Source of the DNA: Acetobacter sacchari
GTDB lineage: Bacteria; Pseudomonadota; Alphaproteobacteria; Acetobacterales; Acetobacteraceae
DNA: 64,000 bases
NCBI RefSeq assembly: GCF_017377715.1
Contig: NZ_JAFVMF010000001.1
Span: 186,001 to 250,000, forward strand
Reading direction: 5' to 3'
The notes under the pieces are model-generated. The model made no database searches. It had not been told where the DNA came from and worked only from the letters and a program-made list of their open reading frames with translations. The translations under genes and the position numbers were made by a program. Numbering within the stretch: the stretch's first letter is position 1; each line of letters opens with the position of its first letter. Shown one piece after another: positions 26,863-35,728 of the stretch.

Positions 26863-28248
26863 TTGCCCGGCGGCGTACGTCATTCGACGCGTCGAGCAGC
26901 TAAACCGACGGTCGTTCTTGTGATTCTCCTGTTTCTGGGCCTGATCGCCCTCGTTCTGCTCATCGCTGTCAGCATCCTGATCTCGATGTCGGAAATATCG
27001 TTCGCCGCCGCGCGTGATGTGCGGCTGCGCGCCCGGGCTGACGCGGGCGATGAACGTGCGACAGCGTTCCTCGCCCTGCGTCGCAACAGCGGGCAGGTGA
27101 TGACGGTCCTGCAGATCCTGCTCAATTCGGTCGGCGTGCTTGGCGGCATGATCAGTTCGGGAATGCTCGCGCCGCCGTTGACCGACATGCTTATGCGCTG
27201 GGGATTCGTCGAAGCGTCCGCCAGCAGCATCGCTTCTGCGATCGGGTTCGTCGCAACCACGGGTCTGTTTGTCGTGTTCGCCGACCTGCTACCAAAGCGG
27301 ATCGCGATGAACGCGCCAGACAGGATCGCGCTTGCGATCGGCTGGTTTCCGGCAGGCGCTCTGCGGGCGCTCTATCCGGTCGTCTGGGTGTTCTCGAAAA
27401 TCTCCGACGCGTTGCTGCGCGCCCTGAAAATACCCGCCGCCTCCGCTGTCGAGCCGGTGACGCCCGAAGATCTCAGAGCCATCCTCGCCGCCGGAACGGC
27501 GTCCGGCGTCCTGCTCGAGCAGGAACATCAGATGATCCAGAACGTGCTGGGCCTGCAGGACCGCTCCGTCACGTCCGCAATGACGCCCCGTGACGAAATC
27601 GTCTTTCTGGACGTACAGGAAACGCTCGAGGCGCAGCGCGACAAAGTTCGCGTCCGACCCTATTCCCGCTATCCGCTGTGCAATGGCGGCCTCGACAGGG
27701 TGATTGGCTCGATCCGCGCAGAGGATGTGCTGGTCACGGTCGTTGATGAACCGAAGACAATCATACAGACCGGCGAACAGGCGGTGAGTCCGATATCGCG
27801 GCTTCGCCGCGACGTCCTCTCCGTGCCGGAGACGCTGAATCTGTGGGACACGCTGGCCCAGTTCGACACGCACGGGGCGGGCTTCGCCATCGTGGTGAAC
27901 GAATACGGGCTCGTGGTCGGGTTGATCACATTCAAGGATATCATGGGCGCACTCATGGATGGGCTCGCCAACCCGTTCGATGAGCAGGCGATCGTCCGGC
28001 GCGATGAGAATTCGTGGCTTATCGACGGCGCGGCGCCGATCGGCGACGTCATCCGCGAACTTGGCGCGCTCGATCTTCCAGACAGCGACATCTTCGACAC
28101 GATCGGCGGTTTCGTGACCCACCGTCTTCGCCGCATGGCCCGCAAGGCTGATCGCATCGACGCGGTTGGCTTCCGGTTCGAGGTGGTCGACGTCGAGGGC
28201 TTCCGTATCAACCAGCTTCTGGTCACGCGCCTGGAACAGCGCGGATAA
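26863..28248 (+). CDS. CNNM/CBS-domain membrane protein (HlyC/CorC family)
   Basis: Integral membrane protein of 461 residues with an N-terminal CNNM (DUF21) domain of four helices (about 18-190), a CBS pair (about 215-345; RSVTSAMTPRDEIVFLDV) and a C-terminal CorC/HlyC domain (about 370-450; AIVRRDENSWLIDGAAPIGDV and the DTIGGFV segment). Members act in magnesium or cobalt homeostasis or protect membranes; transport activity is not proven for most. The start is uncertain: a TTG at 26863 is used because no in-frame ATG precedes the first helix, and GGGG lies a few bases upstream. Confidence 0.85.
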   Translation: MPGGVRHSTRRAAKPTVVLVILLFLGLIALVLLIAVSILISMSEISFAAARDVRLRARADAGDERATAFLALRRNSGQVMTVLQILLNSVGVLGGMISSGMLAPPLTDMLMRWGFVEASASSIASAIGFVATTGLFVVFADLLPKRIAMNAPDRIALAIGWFPAGALRALYPVVWVFSKISDALLRALKIPAASAVEPVTPEDLRAILAAGTASGVLLEQEHQMIQNVLGLQDRSVTSAMTPRDEIVFLDVQETLEAQRDKVRVRPYSRYPLCNGGLDRVIGSIRAEDVLVTVVDEPKTIIQTGEQAVSPISRLRRDVLSVPETLNLWDTLAQFDTHGAGFAIVVNEYGLVVGLITFKDIMGALMDGLANPFDEQAIVRRDENSWLIDGAAPIGDVIRELGALDLPDSDIFDTIGGFVTHRLRRMARKADRIDAVGFRFEVVDVEGFRINQLLVTRLEQRG

Positions 28249-28403
28249 CGGATACGCGTCAAGCTGGCGAGCGCCTCCGACGTTTCAGGCGCGTCATGAA
28301 AATGACGAAATGCTCTGACAGATGCAGTTCCGTAACGATGAGCATCGTCCCTCTGGACGGTTGAGGACTTTTCGCTCCCGCGCGCGGGGATACGGATGCC
28401 GCA

Positions 28404-29573
28404 ATGCTGAAAACCATTCGCCGGTTCGAGACTGTCAGCAGTGCGCCGGCCACTGGAAACAAAAGGCGGAATCAGGGCGTTGACGTGATTCGCGGCTTAT
28501 CGATCATTCTTGTGGTGATTAATCACATGGCATTGCGTATCCCTCTCGCCCGTACAAATCTTGCATCGATTCTGCCCTCCCGCTTGCTGGAGGCGGTCGG
28601 GTCGAGCGGCCATGCCGCCGTGTTCGCGTTCTTTGTTATCTCCGGTTTTCTGATCACCCAAACCGTGCTGGGCCGTTGGAAGAGTCTGGGTGGCGTTCGT
28701 CTCGCCCAGTTCTACGCGCTCCGCGCCGCACGGATACTGCCGTGCCTTGTCGCGCTCGTCGCCGTGCTGGCCTTGCTGGATCTGATGGGTGAGCCGGATT
28801 ACGTCATCACACGACCAGATCAGAGCTTGCCTCGCGCTATTTTCGCAGCCCTGTTCATGCACATGAACTGGTACGAGGGGCATACCGGTTATCTTCCGGG
28901 GAATTGGGACGTTTTGTGGTCATTGTCGATCGAAGAAGCGTTCTATCTGTTTTTTCCGTTGATCTGCCTGACGGTCGGCAAACGCCCGGCGATCTTTGCT
29001 GTGCTTGTCGGAGCGTTCGCGTTGTCGCTTCCGCTTCTGCTCGACGCGCTTTCACATGAACCGCGTATATGGCGACACAAGGCCTATGCGCCGGGAATGT
29101 CCGCTATCGCCATGGGAGTGAGCGCTGCGCTTCTGGCGCGGAAATGTCCCGGTATGAAAAGCAGCGCCTTGTTCCATCTCGCGGGATGGGCAGGACTTTG
29201 CATGACAATCCTGATGTTCCTGGCTGACGATATCCTGAGCGCGTATCTCGGTGCGGGCTGCATGTTGGTCCTGACGACGGGCGTCGCACTGCTCCTCATT
29301 GCGTTTCAGGGGGGCTGGGGGAATGCTGTGCTTACGCCCTGGACAGGTTGGGTCCGCAGATGCGGCGTGCTGAGTTATGAGATTTATTTGACGCATATGT
29401 TCGTCGTCTACACGCTGATTCGTGTTTACGCATGGAGCGGCTGCGGGCTCCGATATGTGTGGCTGTGGACGGCTCTCGCCCTCTTTGTGTCGTTACGGCT
29501 AGGTTCAATCGTTGAAAAGACGTTTTCAACGCCCGCCCGACACTGGTTTGGAAGGCGCTTGATCGCTGAGTGA
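28404..29573 (+). CDS. Acyltransferase family 3 (OafA-like) membrane protein
   Basis: Integral membrane O-acyltransferase of the Acyl_transf_3 family, 389 residues with about ten membrane helices. Family marks are GVDVIRGLSIILVVINHMA near residue 27, including the conserved His, then FFVISGFLITQTVL and FYALRAARILP with the conserved arginines, and NWDVLWSLSIEEAFYLFFP. Such enzymes acetylate or otherwise acylate polysaccharides, lipid A or peptidoglycan. No polysaccharide genes lie nearby, so the acceptor is unknown. It stands alone, convergent with the EAL protein gene 16 bases downstream. Confidence 0.9.
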   Translation: MLKTIRRFETVSSAPATGNKRRNQGVDVIRGLSIILVVINHMALRIPLARTNLASILPSRLLEAVGSSGHAAVFAFFVISGFLITQTVLGRWKSLGGVRLAQFYALRAARILPCLVALVAVLALLDLMGEPDYVITRPDQSLPRAIFAALFMHMNWYEGHTGYLPGNWDVLWSLSIEEAFYLFFPLICLTVGKRPAIFAVLVGAFALSLPLLLDALSHEPRIWRHKAYAPGMSAIAMGVSAALLARKCPGMKSSALFHLAGWAGLCMTILMFLADDILSAYLGAGCMLVLTTGVALLLIAFQGGWGNAVLTPWTGWVRRCGVLSYEIYLTHMFVVYTLIRVYAWSGCGLRYVWLWTALALFVSLRLGSIVEKTFSTPARHWFGRRLIAE

Positions 29574-29589
29574 AATTCGCATTGTTTCT

Positions 29590-31827
29590 TTATGACTCTG
29601 CTGTTCGCAGTGTTCTTTCGTGTTCCGTCCGTTCGGTCGTCAATATACGCGTTATTATGCGGGGCGGCTGCATCGCGGGGGCGTTAAGCAGGTTCGTGAT
29701 GTCTTCAGCAGATCTCGGGCGCGCAAAATAAAATCCCTGTCCCTCGCGGCAGCCGTGGCGTGCAAGCCAGAGAGCCTGTTCGCCGCGTTCTATGCCTTCG
29801 GCCAAAACTTTCAGGCGAAGATTACGACACAGGCTTAGTATCGAGCGCACCACGAACTGGTCGTTGGTGGATTCCTCAATCTGCCTGAGAAAAGAGGCGT
29901 CGATTTTTATTCTATCCACGGCGAATTTGGTCAGGTAGCTGAGCGAAGCATAGCCCGTGCCGAAATCGTCCACTGCGATGGACACGCCAAGATCGCGCAG
30001 GGCCGCCAGTTGTCTGTTGGTGGAGTCCACGTTTTCGATGAGCACCGATTCCGTCAATTCGAGTTCCAGAGACGCCGGATCCACGCCCGATTTTTCGATG
30101 GCGGAGGTAACCATCTGGTGCACGTCCGCAAGGCGGAACAGGACGCCGGAAATATTCACCGCGACCCGGGGGGTTAGCCCCTGTGCGCGCCAGACGCCAA
30201 TCTGACGACAGACTTCGTCGAGAACCCATGCTGTGATGGGTGCTATCAGGCCCGTTTCTTCGGCGACGGTCAGAAAATAGCCGGGGGAAAGAAGGGTTCC
30301 GTCGCGACGTTCCCAGCGGAGGAGTGCCTCTACAGCGAAAATTTTTCCGGATTTGAGGTCGAATTCCGGTTGATAATGCAACCGGAGTTCGTTGCGTCGC
30401 ACCGCACTGTGCAGATCGAGCTCGATACGCATGGACGCGGCCTGCGCGTCTTCCATGTTGTGCTGGAAGAAAGCATAGCCCCTGCCGCCTCGCGCCTTGG
30501 CGCGATACATCGCCATATCGGCGCGCTTCAGAAGAGTTTCAAAGCGGAGAGCGCCCCCCCGATAAATCACGACGCCGAGGCTGCACGTAGAAAGGACGGT
30601 GCCAGGTTCCTCACGCTCAGGATGAGAGACGGCCAGCTCGAACGGTTCGTTGAAAGCGCTGAGTATCTGTTTCGCCTTGTGCTCCACAGCGTCTCTGGAC
30701 GCGCCGATGTCGAGCGGGCTGACGATCGCAAATCTGTCGCCGCCGATGTGGCTCACAATGGCGGCGGGAAGAGTCGCGACAAGGCGTTCTGCGACCGCCC
30801 GCAGCAGACCATCGCCAGCCTGATGGCCCAACGTTTCGTTAATAGCCTTGAAGCGGTCGAGATCGACTGCGTACAAAGCAAACGATTGATGCTGATTCTT
30901 ACGATTCAGCCGCAGGAGGTCGATCTCCAGCTTCAGCCGATTGGGGAGGCGCGTGATCTGGTCGTAGTATGCGAGGACATGCAGCTCTCGCTCCGCCGCC
31001 TTGCGCTTGGTGATGTCAAGCGATGTTATCAAAACGAGTGGTTTACTGGAGGATTCTCCGGGAGGCGTAAGGTGCAGCGGCGCCTTGGTCGTCATGAGCG
31101 TGCGCTCCACGCCTTCAGCGTCGACGAAAGTCTCCTCGTAGTGCGGGCCGGCTCGTCCGGTTTCAATCACCAGACGCGCCTGTTGCTCGGACCGCTGTTC
31201 ATCGTCGCCCCATGACCGGGCGATTGTGCCCATCAGGGCGGATGCGGGCGCCCCCACCATTTCCGCATGACGGCGGTTTACGAGGACATATCGTCCCTCG
31301 GCGTCCACGGCGCTGATCATGATCGGCGCCGTATCGATGACCTGCAACAGTCGCTCATGGCTTGCACGCAGCAATTCATCTCGGGCGCGGTGGTTCGCCT
31401 TCTTCTCACGCTCCAGCGCATCGGTGCTTCGTCGCGCCTCATTCCGGCAGGCGACGAGCGTAATGAGATTGCGGGCGCGTATGAGGAATTCTTCTGGGTC
31501 TACGGGCGAATGTAAGAAATCCGTGGTTTCGGCGCGAAGCACGTTCAGTCGCATCTCTCGGTCCTGACGGCCGGAAATGACGATGATGGGTATTCCTTCT
31601 CCCCAGGCCTGGGCCCGGATGCGAGCGATAACTGCGGCCCCATCCAGATGGGGAGAACGCAAGTTTACAAGCAGGAGGTTGAGGTTTTCTGTATCCCTAA
31701 AATGAGAAATTGCGTCGTTTTCTGAAAAAAATTCCGATATTTCGGAATTCGCCTCAAAATTCATGACGAAATCGCGGGCGCGATCTTCGTTGGCGATCTG
31801 GTCTGCAGTTATGGCGATCAGTCTCAT
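29590..31827 (-). CDS. REC-like/PAS/GGDEF/EAL protein, probable c-di-GMP phosphodiesterase
   Basis: 745-residue cytosolic signalling protein. Residues 1-125 look like a response-regulator receiver, but the phospho-acceptor position is Asn55 in LLLVNLRSP. A PAS domain covers about 155-275, GGDEF about 285-455 and EAL about 468-725. The GGDEF active-site motif reads GGDRF (362-366), so diguanylate cyclase activity is probably lost. The EAL domain keeps EALLRW (500-505), VNISG, LTES, DDFGTGYASL, KIDASF and AEGIE, so c-di-GMP hydrolysis should be retained. It is monocistronic. The degenerate receiver suggests ligand or protein binding rather than phosphorylation. Confidence 0.9.
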   Translation of the reverse strand: MRLIAITADQIANEDRARDFVMNFEANSEISEFFSENDAISHFRDTENLNLLLVNLRSPHLDGAAVIARIRAQAWGEGIPIIVISGRQDREMRLNVLRAETTDFLHSPVDPEEFLIRARNLITLVACRNEARRSTDALEREKKANHRARDELLRASHERLLQVIDTAPIMISAVDAEGRYVLVNRRHAEMVGAPASALMGTIARSWGDDEQRSEQQARLVIETGRAGPHYEETFVDAEGVERTLMTTKAPLHLTPPGESSSKPLVLITSLDITKRKAAERELHVLAYYDQITRLPNRLKLEIDLLRLNRKNQHQSFALYAVDLDRFKAINETLGHQAGDGLLRAVAERLVATLPAAIVSHIGGDRFAIVSPLDIGASRDAVEHKAKQILSAFNEPFELAVSHPEREEPGTVLSTCSLGVVIYRGGALRFETLLKRADMAMYRAKARGGRGYAFFQHNMEDAQAASMRIELDLHSAVRRNELRLHYQPEFDLKSGKIFAVEALLRWERRDGTLLSPGYFLTVAEETGLIAPITAWVLDEVCRQIGVWRAQGLTPRVAVNISGVLFRLADVHQMVTSAIEKSGVDPASLELELTESVLIENVDSTNRQLAALRDLGVSIAVDDFGTGYASLSYLTKFAVDRIKIDASFLRQIEESTNDQFVVRSILSLCRNLRLKVLAEGIERGEQALWLARHGCREGQGFYFARPRSAEDITNLLNAPAMQPPRIITRILTTERTEHERTLRTAES

Positions 31828-31955
31828 CCGCGTCTCGCGGGAGAGGCGCGTTGCGACAATACGTTACGGAAACGAACGTTCTGGCCTGTCATTCCGGCCC
31901 CGATGAGAAATGAATTTTGATGACTGTATCTTATTCTGGACCAGATAATAGACAG

Positions 31956-33275
31956 TTAATTACCCGTTCTCGAAGAGTTTGAACCCGACGCCATCGTGCG
32001 AGGTTCAATCGCAGTCGAATCACGGCCTTTTTCCTGAGCCGGCTCCCATCCGAACACGCTGCGGCCGCCGTATTCATGCGACGCTGCGCGTTCGGCTCGC
32101 ACGAATGTGTTGAAGTCCGGTCCCGATGCGCGCCGCTCCAGTCGTCGCGCTTGTTCATCCAGCCTCCGGAGGGCCTCCAGACGCTCGTCCTGCCCAAGCT
32201 TCGCCGATTCCATTGCGGCTTTCAGAACCGCAAGCGTGTGATCGTAGACTCTGGTCGGAACAGGATAAGGATCGCGATCTTTCCCACCATGTGCGAGCGA
32301 GAAGCGGGCAGGGTCGGAAAAGCGGCAGGGCGCGCCGTGGATCACCTCCGCCACTGCGGCGAGCGCGTTCACCGTTCGTGCGCCGACGCCGGGGGTCAGC
32401 AGCAGTTCCTGGAAATCCTGAGGCCCCCTGTCGGCGGCTGCAGCCAGCGCACCGTGAAGGCGGCGCATGACCACGTCCGTCTCCCTGACGTCGTGGCGCT
32501 CCGGCATCGTCAGGTGCGGCAGCAGAAGCTGCGGTTCATCGTGGCGCGCTGTCGTCGCGCCGGTTTCTCCGCGCAGCAAGGCGACCTCTCGCGTCAGTCC
32601 GTCGGGGCCGAGGTCGGACAACAGTGAAAGTTGTGCGTTGCGGGATGCGTCGGCGCGCCTGTCAGCAAGGTTGACGATCGCGCCGCGCGAGGGACCATCG
32701 ATCGCGGCGTGCGGGTCATCCAGAAAACTGCTCAAACCCTCTGAAAGCCAGTGATAGCGGCGTGCATAGCGGGTCGCGTCGTTCATGCCCTGCTGGATCA
32801 CGACCCAGCGCCCGTCATCCGCCACGACAAAACTGTGCAGATATAGCTCGAAACCATCCTGCAGGGCGGCGCTGTCCACCTTCGCCACCAGCCTGCTTGC
32901 GCGAGCCAGCGCGCCCCCGTCCAACCCGGTTCGCTCGCCAACGGCGGCGAGTTCGTCGGGAGTTCGCCGCGAATGCCGTCCTCGGCCGCCGCATACATGG
33001 AGCCCGAGTTCCTCGGACAGCGGCTCAAGGCCGCGCTTGAGCGCGCCCATGACGCTGGTGGTGATGCCGGAGGAGTGCCAGTCCATGCCCATCACGGCTC
33101 CGAAGGACTGGAACCAGAAGGGGTGCGCGAGTCGTCGAAGGAATTCGTCCCGACCGTAGTGGTGGATGATCGCCTGTGCGATCACGGCGCCGAGCTTGCT
33201 CATTCGCGCGCCGAGCCACGCTGGAACGCGCCCCCCGTGCAGCGGCAAATCGGCGCTTCCGGCCCGGCGGGTCAT
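31956..33275 (-). CDS. DUF763 domain-containing protein
   Basis: 439-residue cytosolic protein of the uncharacterised DUF763 family, found in archaea and scattered bacteria. The N-terminal block [18 protein letters not shown] and the [22 protein letters not shown] segment are the strongest family marks. Near residue 310 [21 protein letters not shown] looks like a helix-hairpin-helix, hinting at nucleic acid binding. The C-terminus is charged and low in complexity. The ATG at 33275 follows GGGAGAAAACCC; an upstream extension to 33437 has no family match. It is divergent from a LysR gene. No biochemical function is established that I can cite. Confidence 0.8.
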   Translation of the reverse strand: MTRRAGSADLPLHGGRVPAWLGARMSKLGAVIAQAIIHHYGRDEFLRRLAHPFWFQSFGAVMGMDWHSSGITTSVMGALKRGLEPLSEELGLHVCGGRGRHSRRTPDELAAVGERTGLDGGALARASRLVAKVDSAALQDGFELYLHSFVVADDGRWVVIQQGMNDATRYARRYHWLSEGLSSFLDDPHAAIDGPSRGAIVNLADRRADASRNAQLSLLSDLGPDGLTREVALLRGETGATTARHDEPQLLLPHLTMPERHDVRETDVVMRRLHGALAAAADRGPQDFQELLLTPGVGARTVNALAAVAEVIHGAPCRFSDPARFSLAHGGKDRDPYPVPTRVYDHTLAVLKAAMESAKLGQDERLEALRRLDEQARRLERRASGPDFNTFVRAERAASHEYGGRSVFGWEPAQEKGRDSTAIEPRTMASGSNSSRTGN

Positions 33276-33454
33276 GGGTTTTCTCCCTGGTCCAACGGGG
33301 CTGCCGACAGAGCCTCGGTATCCCGGCGAAGCTCGCCCATCGTGTCGCAGCGCGCAACCCCGCGACGGTGGCTGCATTGGTGCGGCGACGAAGATGGGAT
33401 AATGAATTTTGGCGTGTGGGGCTCCCGGACGTTGCATTCGCCGGAGGCCAAACG

Positions 33455-34378
33455 ATGAAGCTGCCTGATTTCGAAGCCTGGGCGATTTTCGCGAAAGTCG
33501 TGGAGTTCGGTTCCTTCGCCCGTGCCGCGAACGAACTGCGTCTCTCCAAGCCGACCGTCTCGAAAGCGGTGTCGAGGCTGGAGCGGGACCTGAACGTCTC
33601 CCTGTTGAACCGGACGTCTCGACAACTGGCGCTGACCGAGGCCGGACGCCATGCTCTGGAGCACGCCAACCGCATTCTGGCCGAGGGAGAGCGGGCGGAA
33701 ATGGAGGCGCGGGAAGGCGCCTCGGCGCCGCGCGGACTGGTCAGGATCGCGGCGCCCATGACGTTTGGCGTCCAGCATCTGGCGCCCATTCTTCCTGATT
33801 TTCTGGAGGCTTATCCGGAAATCGACGTGGCGGTCGATTTCAGCGATTCCCTGATCGACCTCGTCGGCGGCGGCTACGATGTCGCGGTGCGAATTGCGTC
33901 TCTGACTGACTCCTCATTGCGGGCGCGCAGGCTTTGCGCCGTCAGACTGCTGCTGGTCGCAGCGCCCGATTTTCTGGATCGCCAGGGCGGACCGACCCAT
34001 CCGGCTCAACTCTCTGACATCCAGGGAATGGTCTACACCAATGTCGCAGCGCCCGGCGTGTTCAAGATGCGCCATGTCGATGGCGAGGAATTTGTAGTCC
34101 AGCAATCGGCGCGCCTCAGCGCGAACAACGCGGAAGCCTTTGCGCCAGCGCTGCTACGTGGCCTTGGGCTGGCGTTTCTGCCCGAGTTCATGGTCTGGAA
34201 TGAACTGCAATCGGGCCAACTGGTCCACGTTCTGCCCGATTGGAACATCCCGCCGATCGCACTGCATCTTCTGACGCCTCCGAGCCCGTTGCGGCCAACG
34301 CGCGTGTCCGTATTGCTCGATTTTCTGGCCGAACGTTTCAGGGAAGCGCCATGGGCGCGCCCTCTGCCGACGCGCTGA
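33455..34378 (+). CDS. LysR-family transcriptional regulator
   Basis: 307-residue LysR-type regulator of the DsdC/CrgA-like subgroup. The helix-turn-helix spans about 6-65 ([35 protein letters not shown], then [14 protein letters not shown]), and the effector domain covers about 90-290. The ATG at 33455 follows GGAGG seven bases upstream; the longer frame to 33176 overlaps the DUF763 gene and is rejected. The divergent position, 179 bases from the DUF763 start, makes that gene a possible target. The C-terminal [26 protein letters not shown] stretch is standard for the subgroup. Confidence 0.92.
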   Translation: MKLPDFEAWAIFAKVVEFGSFARAANELRLSKPTVSKAVSRLERDLNVSLLNRTSRQLALTEAGRHALEHANRILAEGERAEMEAREGASAPRGLVRIAAPMTFGVQHLAPILPDFLEAYPEIDVAVDFSDSLIDLVGGGYDVAVRIASLTDSSLRARRLCAVRLLLVAAPDFLDRQGGPTHPAQLSDIQGMVYTNVAAPGVFKMRHVDGEEFVVQQSARLSANNAEAFAPALLRGLGLAFLPEFMVWNELQSGQLVHVLPDWNIPPIALHLLTPPSPLRPTRVSVLLDFLAERFREAPWARPLPTR

Positions 34379-34945
34379 GCAGGGTGAATTTCTTCCCGCG
34401 CTGAGTGACGTCCGACAGGTCCGTCAATTGTAAAAGAAGACTCCAACGTCAAAGTGCAAGGCACCTAAACGGAAACGCTCACGGGCTAAATAATTGCTCC
34501 CGAAACAGTTATGCGTTTTCGCCGCATTCGGATGGCGTGCTCAGTTGTTCCCGCTTTAGAGGCGATCTTGCGCCGGTCGTTATGATGCGCCGCTGGTGAC
34601 ACATGGAAATTCGCAACACAGGCTATTCCTCATTGTCGGGTCGGCGGTTTTTCTGCCTTTATGCGATCTGTGGAATATGGCGGGAGGCGGCGCGGGTGAC
34701 CTCATGCGATTTCATGTCAGTGCGGCTGTAACGTTACGATCCCACAGCCGAACAGACCGCAGACGTTGGCGTCCCTGCGGCGTGGCTTATCGAAGATGAT
34801 CTATCGACAACTCCCCACTTGATCGCGCGTCTTCTCGTGGGAGGCGGCAAAACCAGGGGCGACAATCCGGCTTCGTTCCACCTGTGCGTCGAAACCAGAT
34901 TCCTGCTCGGAGCCTAAGCACGCACCTCCGTGCCGCACCGGTCCC
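34379..34945. other. Long intergenic stretch, nothing recognised
   Basis: A 567-base gap between the convergent LysR and ung genes. Short open frames, such as 34596-34799 on the plus strand, have no ribosome site or family features. Base composition is slightly more AT-rich at about 34430-34640 than in neighbouring genes, which might mark decayed coding DNA. No terminator, RNA gene or repeat was identified. Confidence 0.5.
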
Positions 34946-35632
34946 TTATCCCAGGGCCCAGTTCACCGGCGCGATTCCATGCTCTTCAAGAAATGCGTTC
35001 GCCTTCGAAAAATACCGACCGCCAAAGAAGCCGTTATGTGCGGATAGCGGCGACGGGTGCGGCGCCTTGAGAACCAGATGCTTTGTGGCGTCGACGAACG
35101 CAGCCTTTCGTTGCGCATACGCGCCCCACAGGATGAACACCGCGGGCTGTTCCTGCTCGTTCACTCGCGCGATCACCGCGTCTGTGAACTTCTCCCACCC
35201 TTTGCCCTGATGCGACGCTGCGCGCGCCTGTTCGACGGTCAGCACGCTGTTGAGAAGCAGAACGCCCTGTCGCGCCCAGCCCTCCAGATTGCCGTGTCGC
35301 GCGGGCGTAATGCCGAGGTCGGTGTTCATTTCCTTATAGATATTGACCAGCGACGGCGGCACGCGCACGCCTTCGCGGACCGAGAAGCAAAGCCCGTGCG
35401 CCTGCCCTTCGCCGTGATACGGGTCCTGGCCGAGAATGACGACTTTCACCGATCCCAGCGGCGTCAGATCCAGCGCCCGGAAATACTCGGAGCCTTTGGG
35501 GAAGATCGCTTTTCCGAGACGCTTTTCCTCAAGGAGAAAGCTCTTCAGCGCCGTCATGTAAGGCGCTTCGAACTCATCCTTCAGAGCGGTCTTCCACCGC
35601 TCGTCGAGCTTAACGCCCGTCACGTCGTTCAT
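34946..35632 (-). CDS. ung: Uracil-DNA glycosylase, family 1
   Basis: Removes uracil from DNA in base excision repair. It is 228 residues, the usual length. Catalytic motif 1 is GQDPYHGEGQAHGLCFSV with the active-site Asp, and motif 2 is HPSPLSAHNGFFG with the catalytic His. The ATG at 35632 is preceded by GAGAGG; a frame six codons longer is less likely. The ribosome site directly follows the T-run of a terminator for the upstream nuoM gene, an unusual arrangement. A second UDG-superfamily protein with an altered motif is encoded at 47261-47935. Confidence 0.96.
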   Translation of the reverse strand: MNDVTGVKLDERWKTALKDEFEAPYMTALKSFLLEEKRLGKAIFPKGSEYFRALDLTPLGSVKVVILGQDPYHGEGQAHGLCFSVREGVRVPPSLVNIYKEMNTDLGITPARHGNLEGWARQGVLLLNSVLTVEQARAASHQGKGWEKFTDAVIARVNEQEQPAVFILWGAYAQRKAAFVDATKHLVLKAPHPSPLSAHNGFFGGRYFSKANAFLEEHGIAPVNWALG

Positions 35633-35648
35633 GTCTGCCTCTCGATAC

Positions 35649-35680
35649 AAAAAACCCGCCGCGGGCGAGCCGCAGCGGGG
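35649..35680 (-). terminator. Factor-independent terminator between nuoM and ung
   Basis: On the minus strand CCCGCTGCGG, a short CTCG loop and CCCGCGGCGGG form a GC-rich stem of about ten pairs with one G-U, followed by six T residues. It lies about 50 bases after the nuoM stop and ends only 17 bases before the ung ATG, so it could also act as an attenuator for ung. Confidence 0.75.
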
Positions 35681-35728
35681 GAGGGTAACACGCTCTCCTG
35701 ACGGCGCCGAAGACCGGCGGAGGTCCGC

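Noticed and set aside
34596..34799. Small plus-strand frame in the long gap before ung
   Set aside because: No ribosome site or conservation sign; the Arg-rich end looks like a non-coding read.
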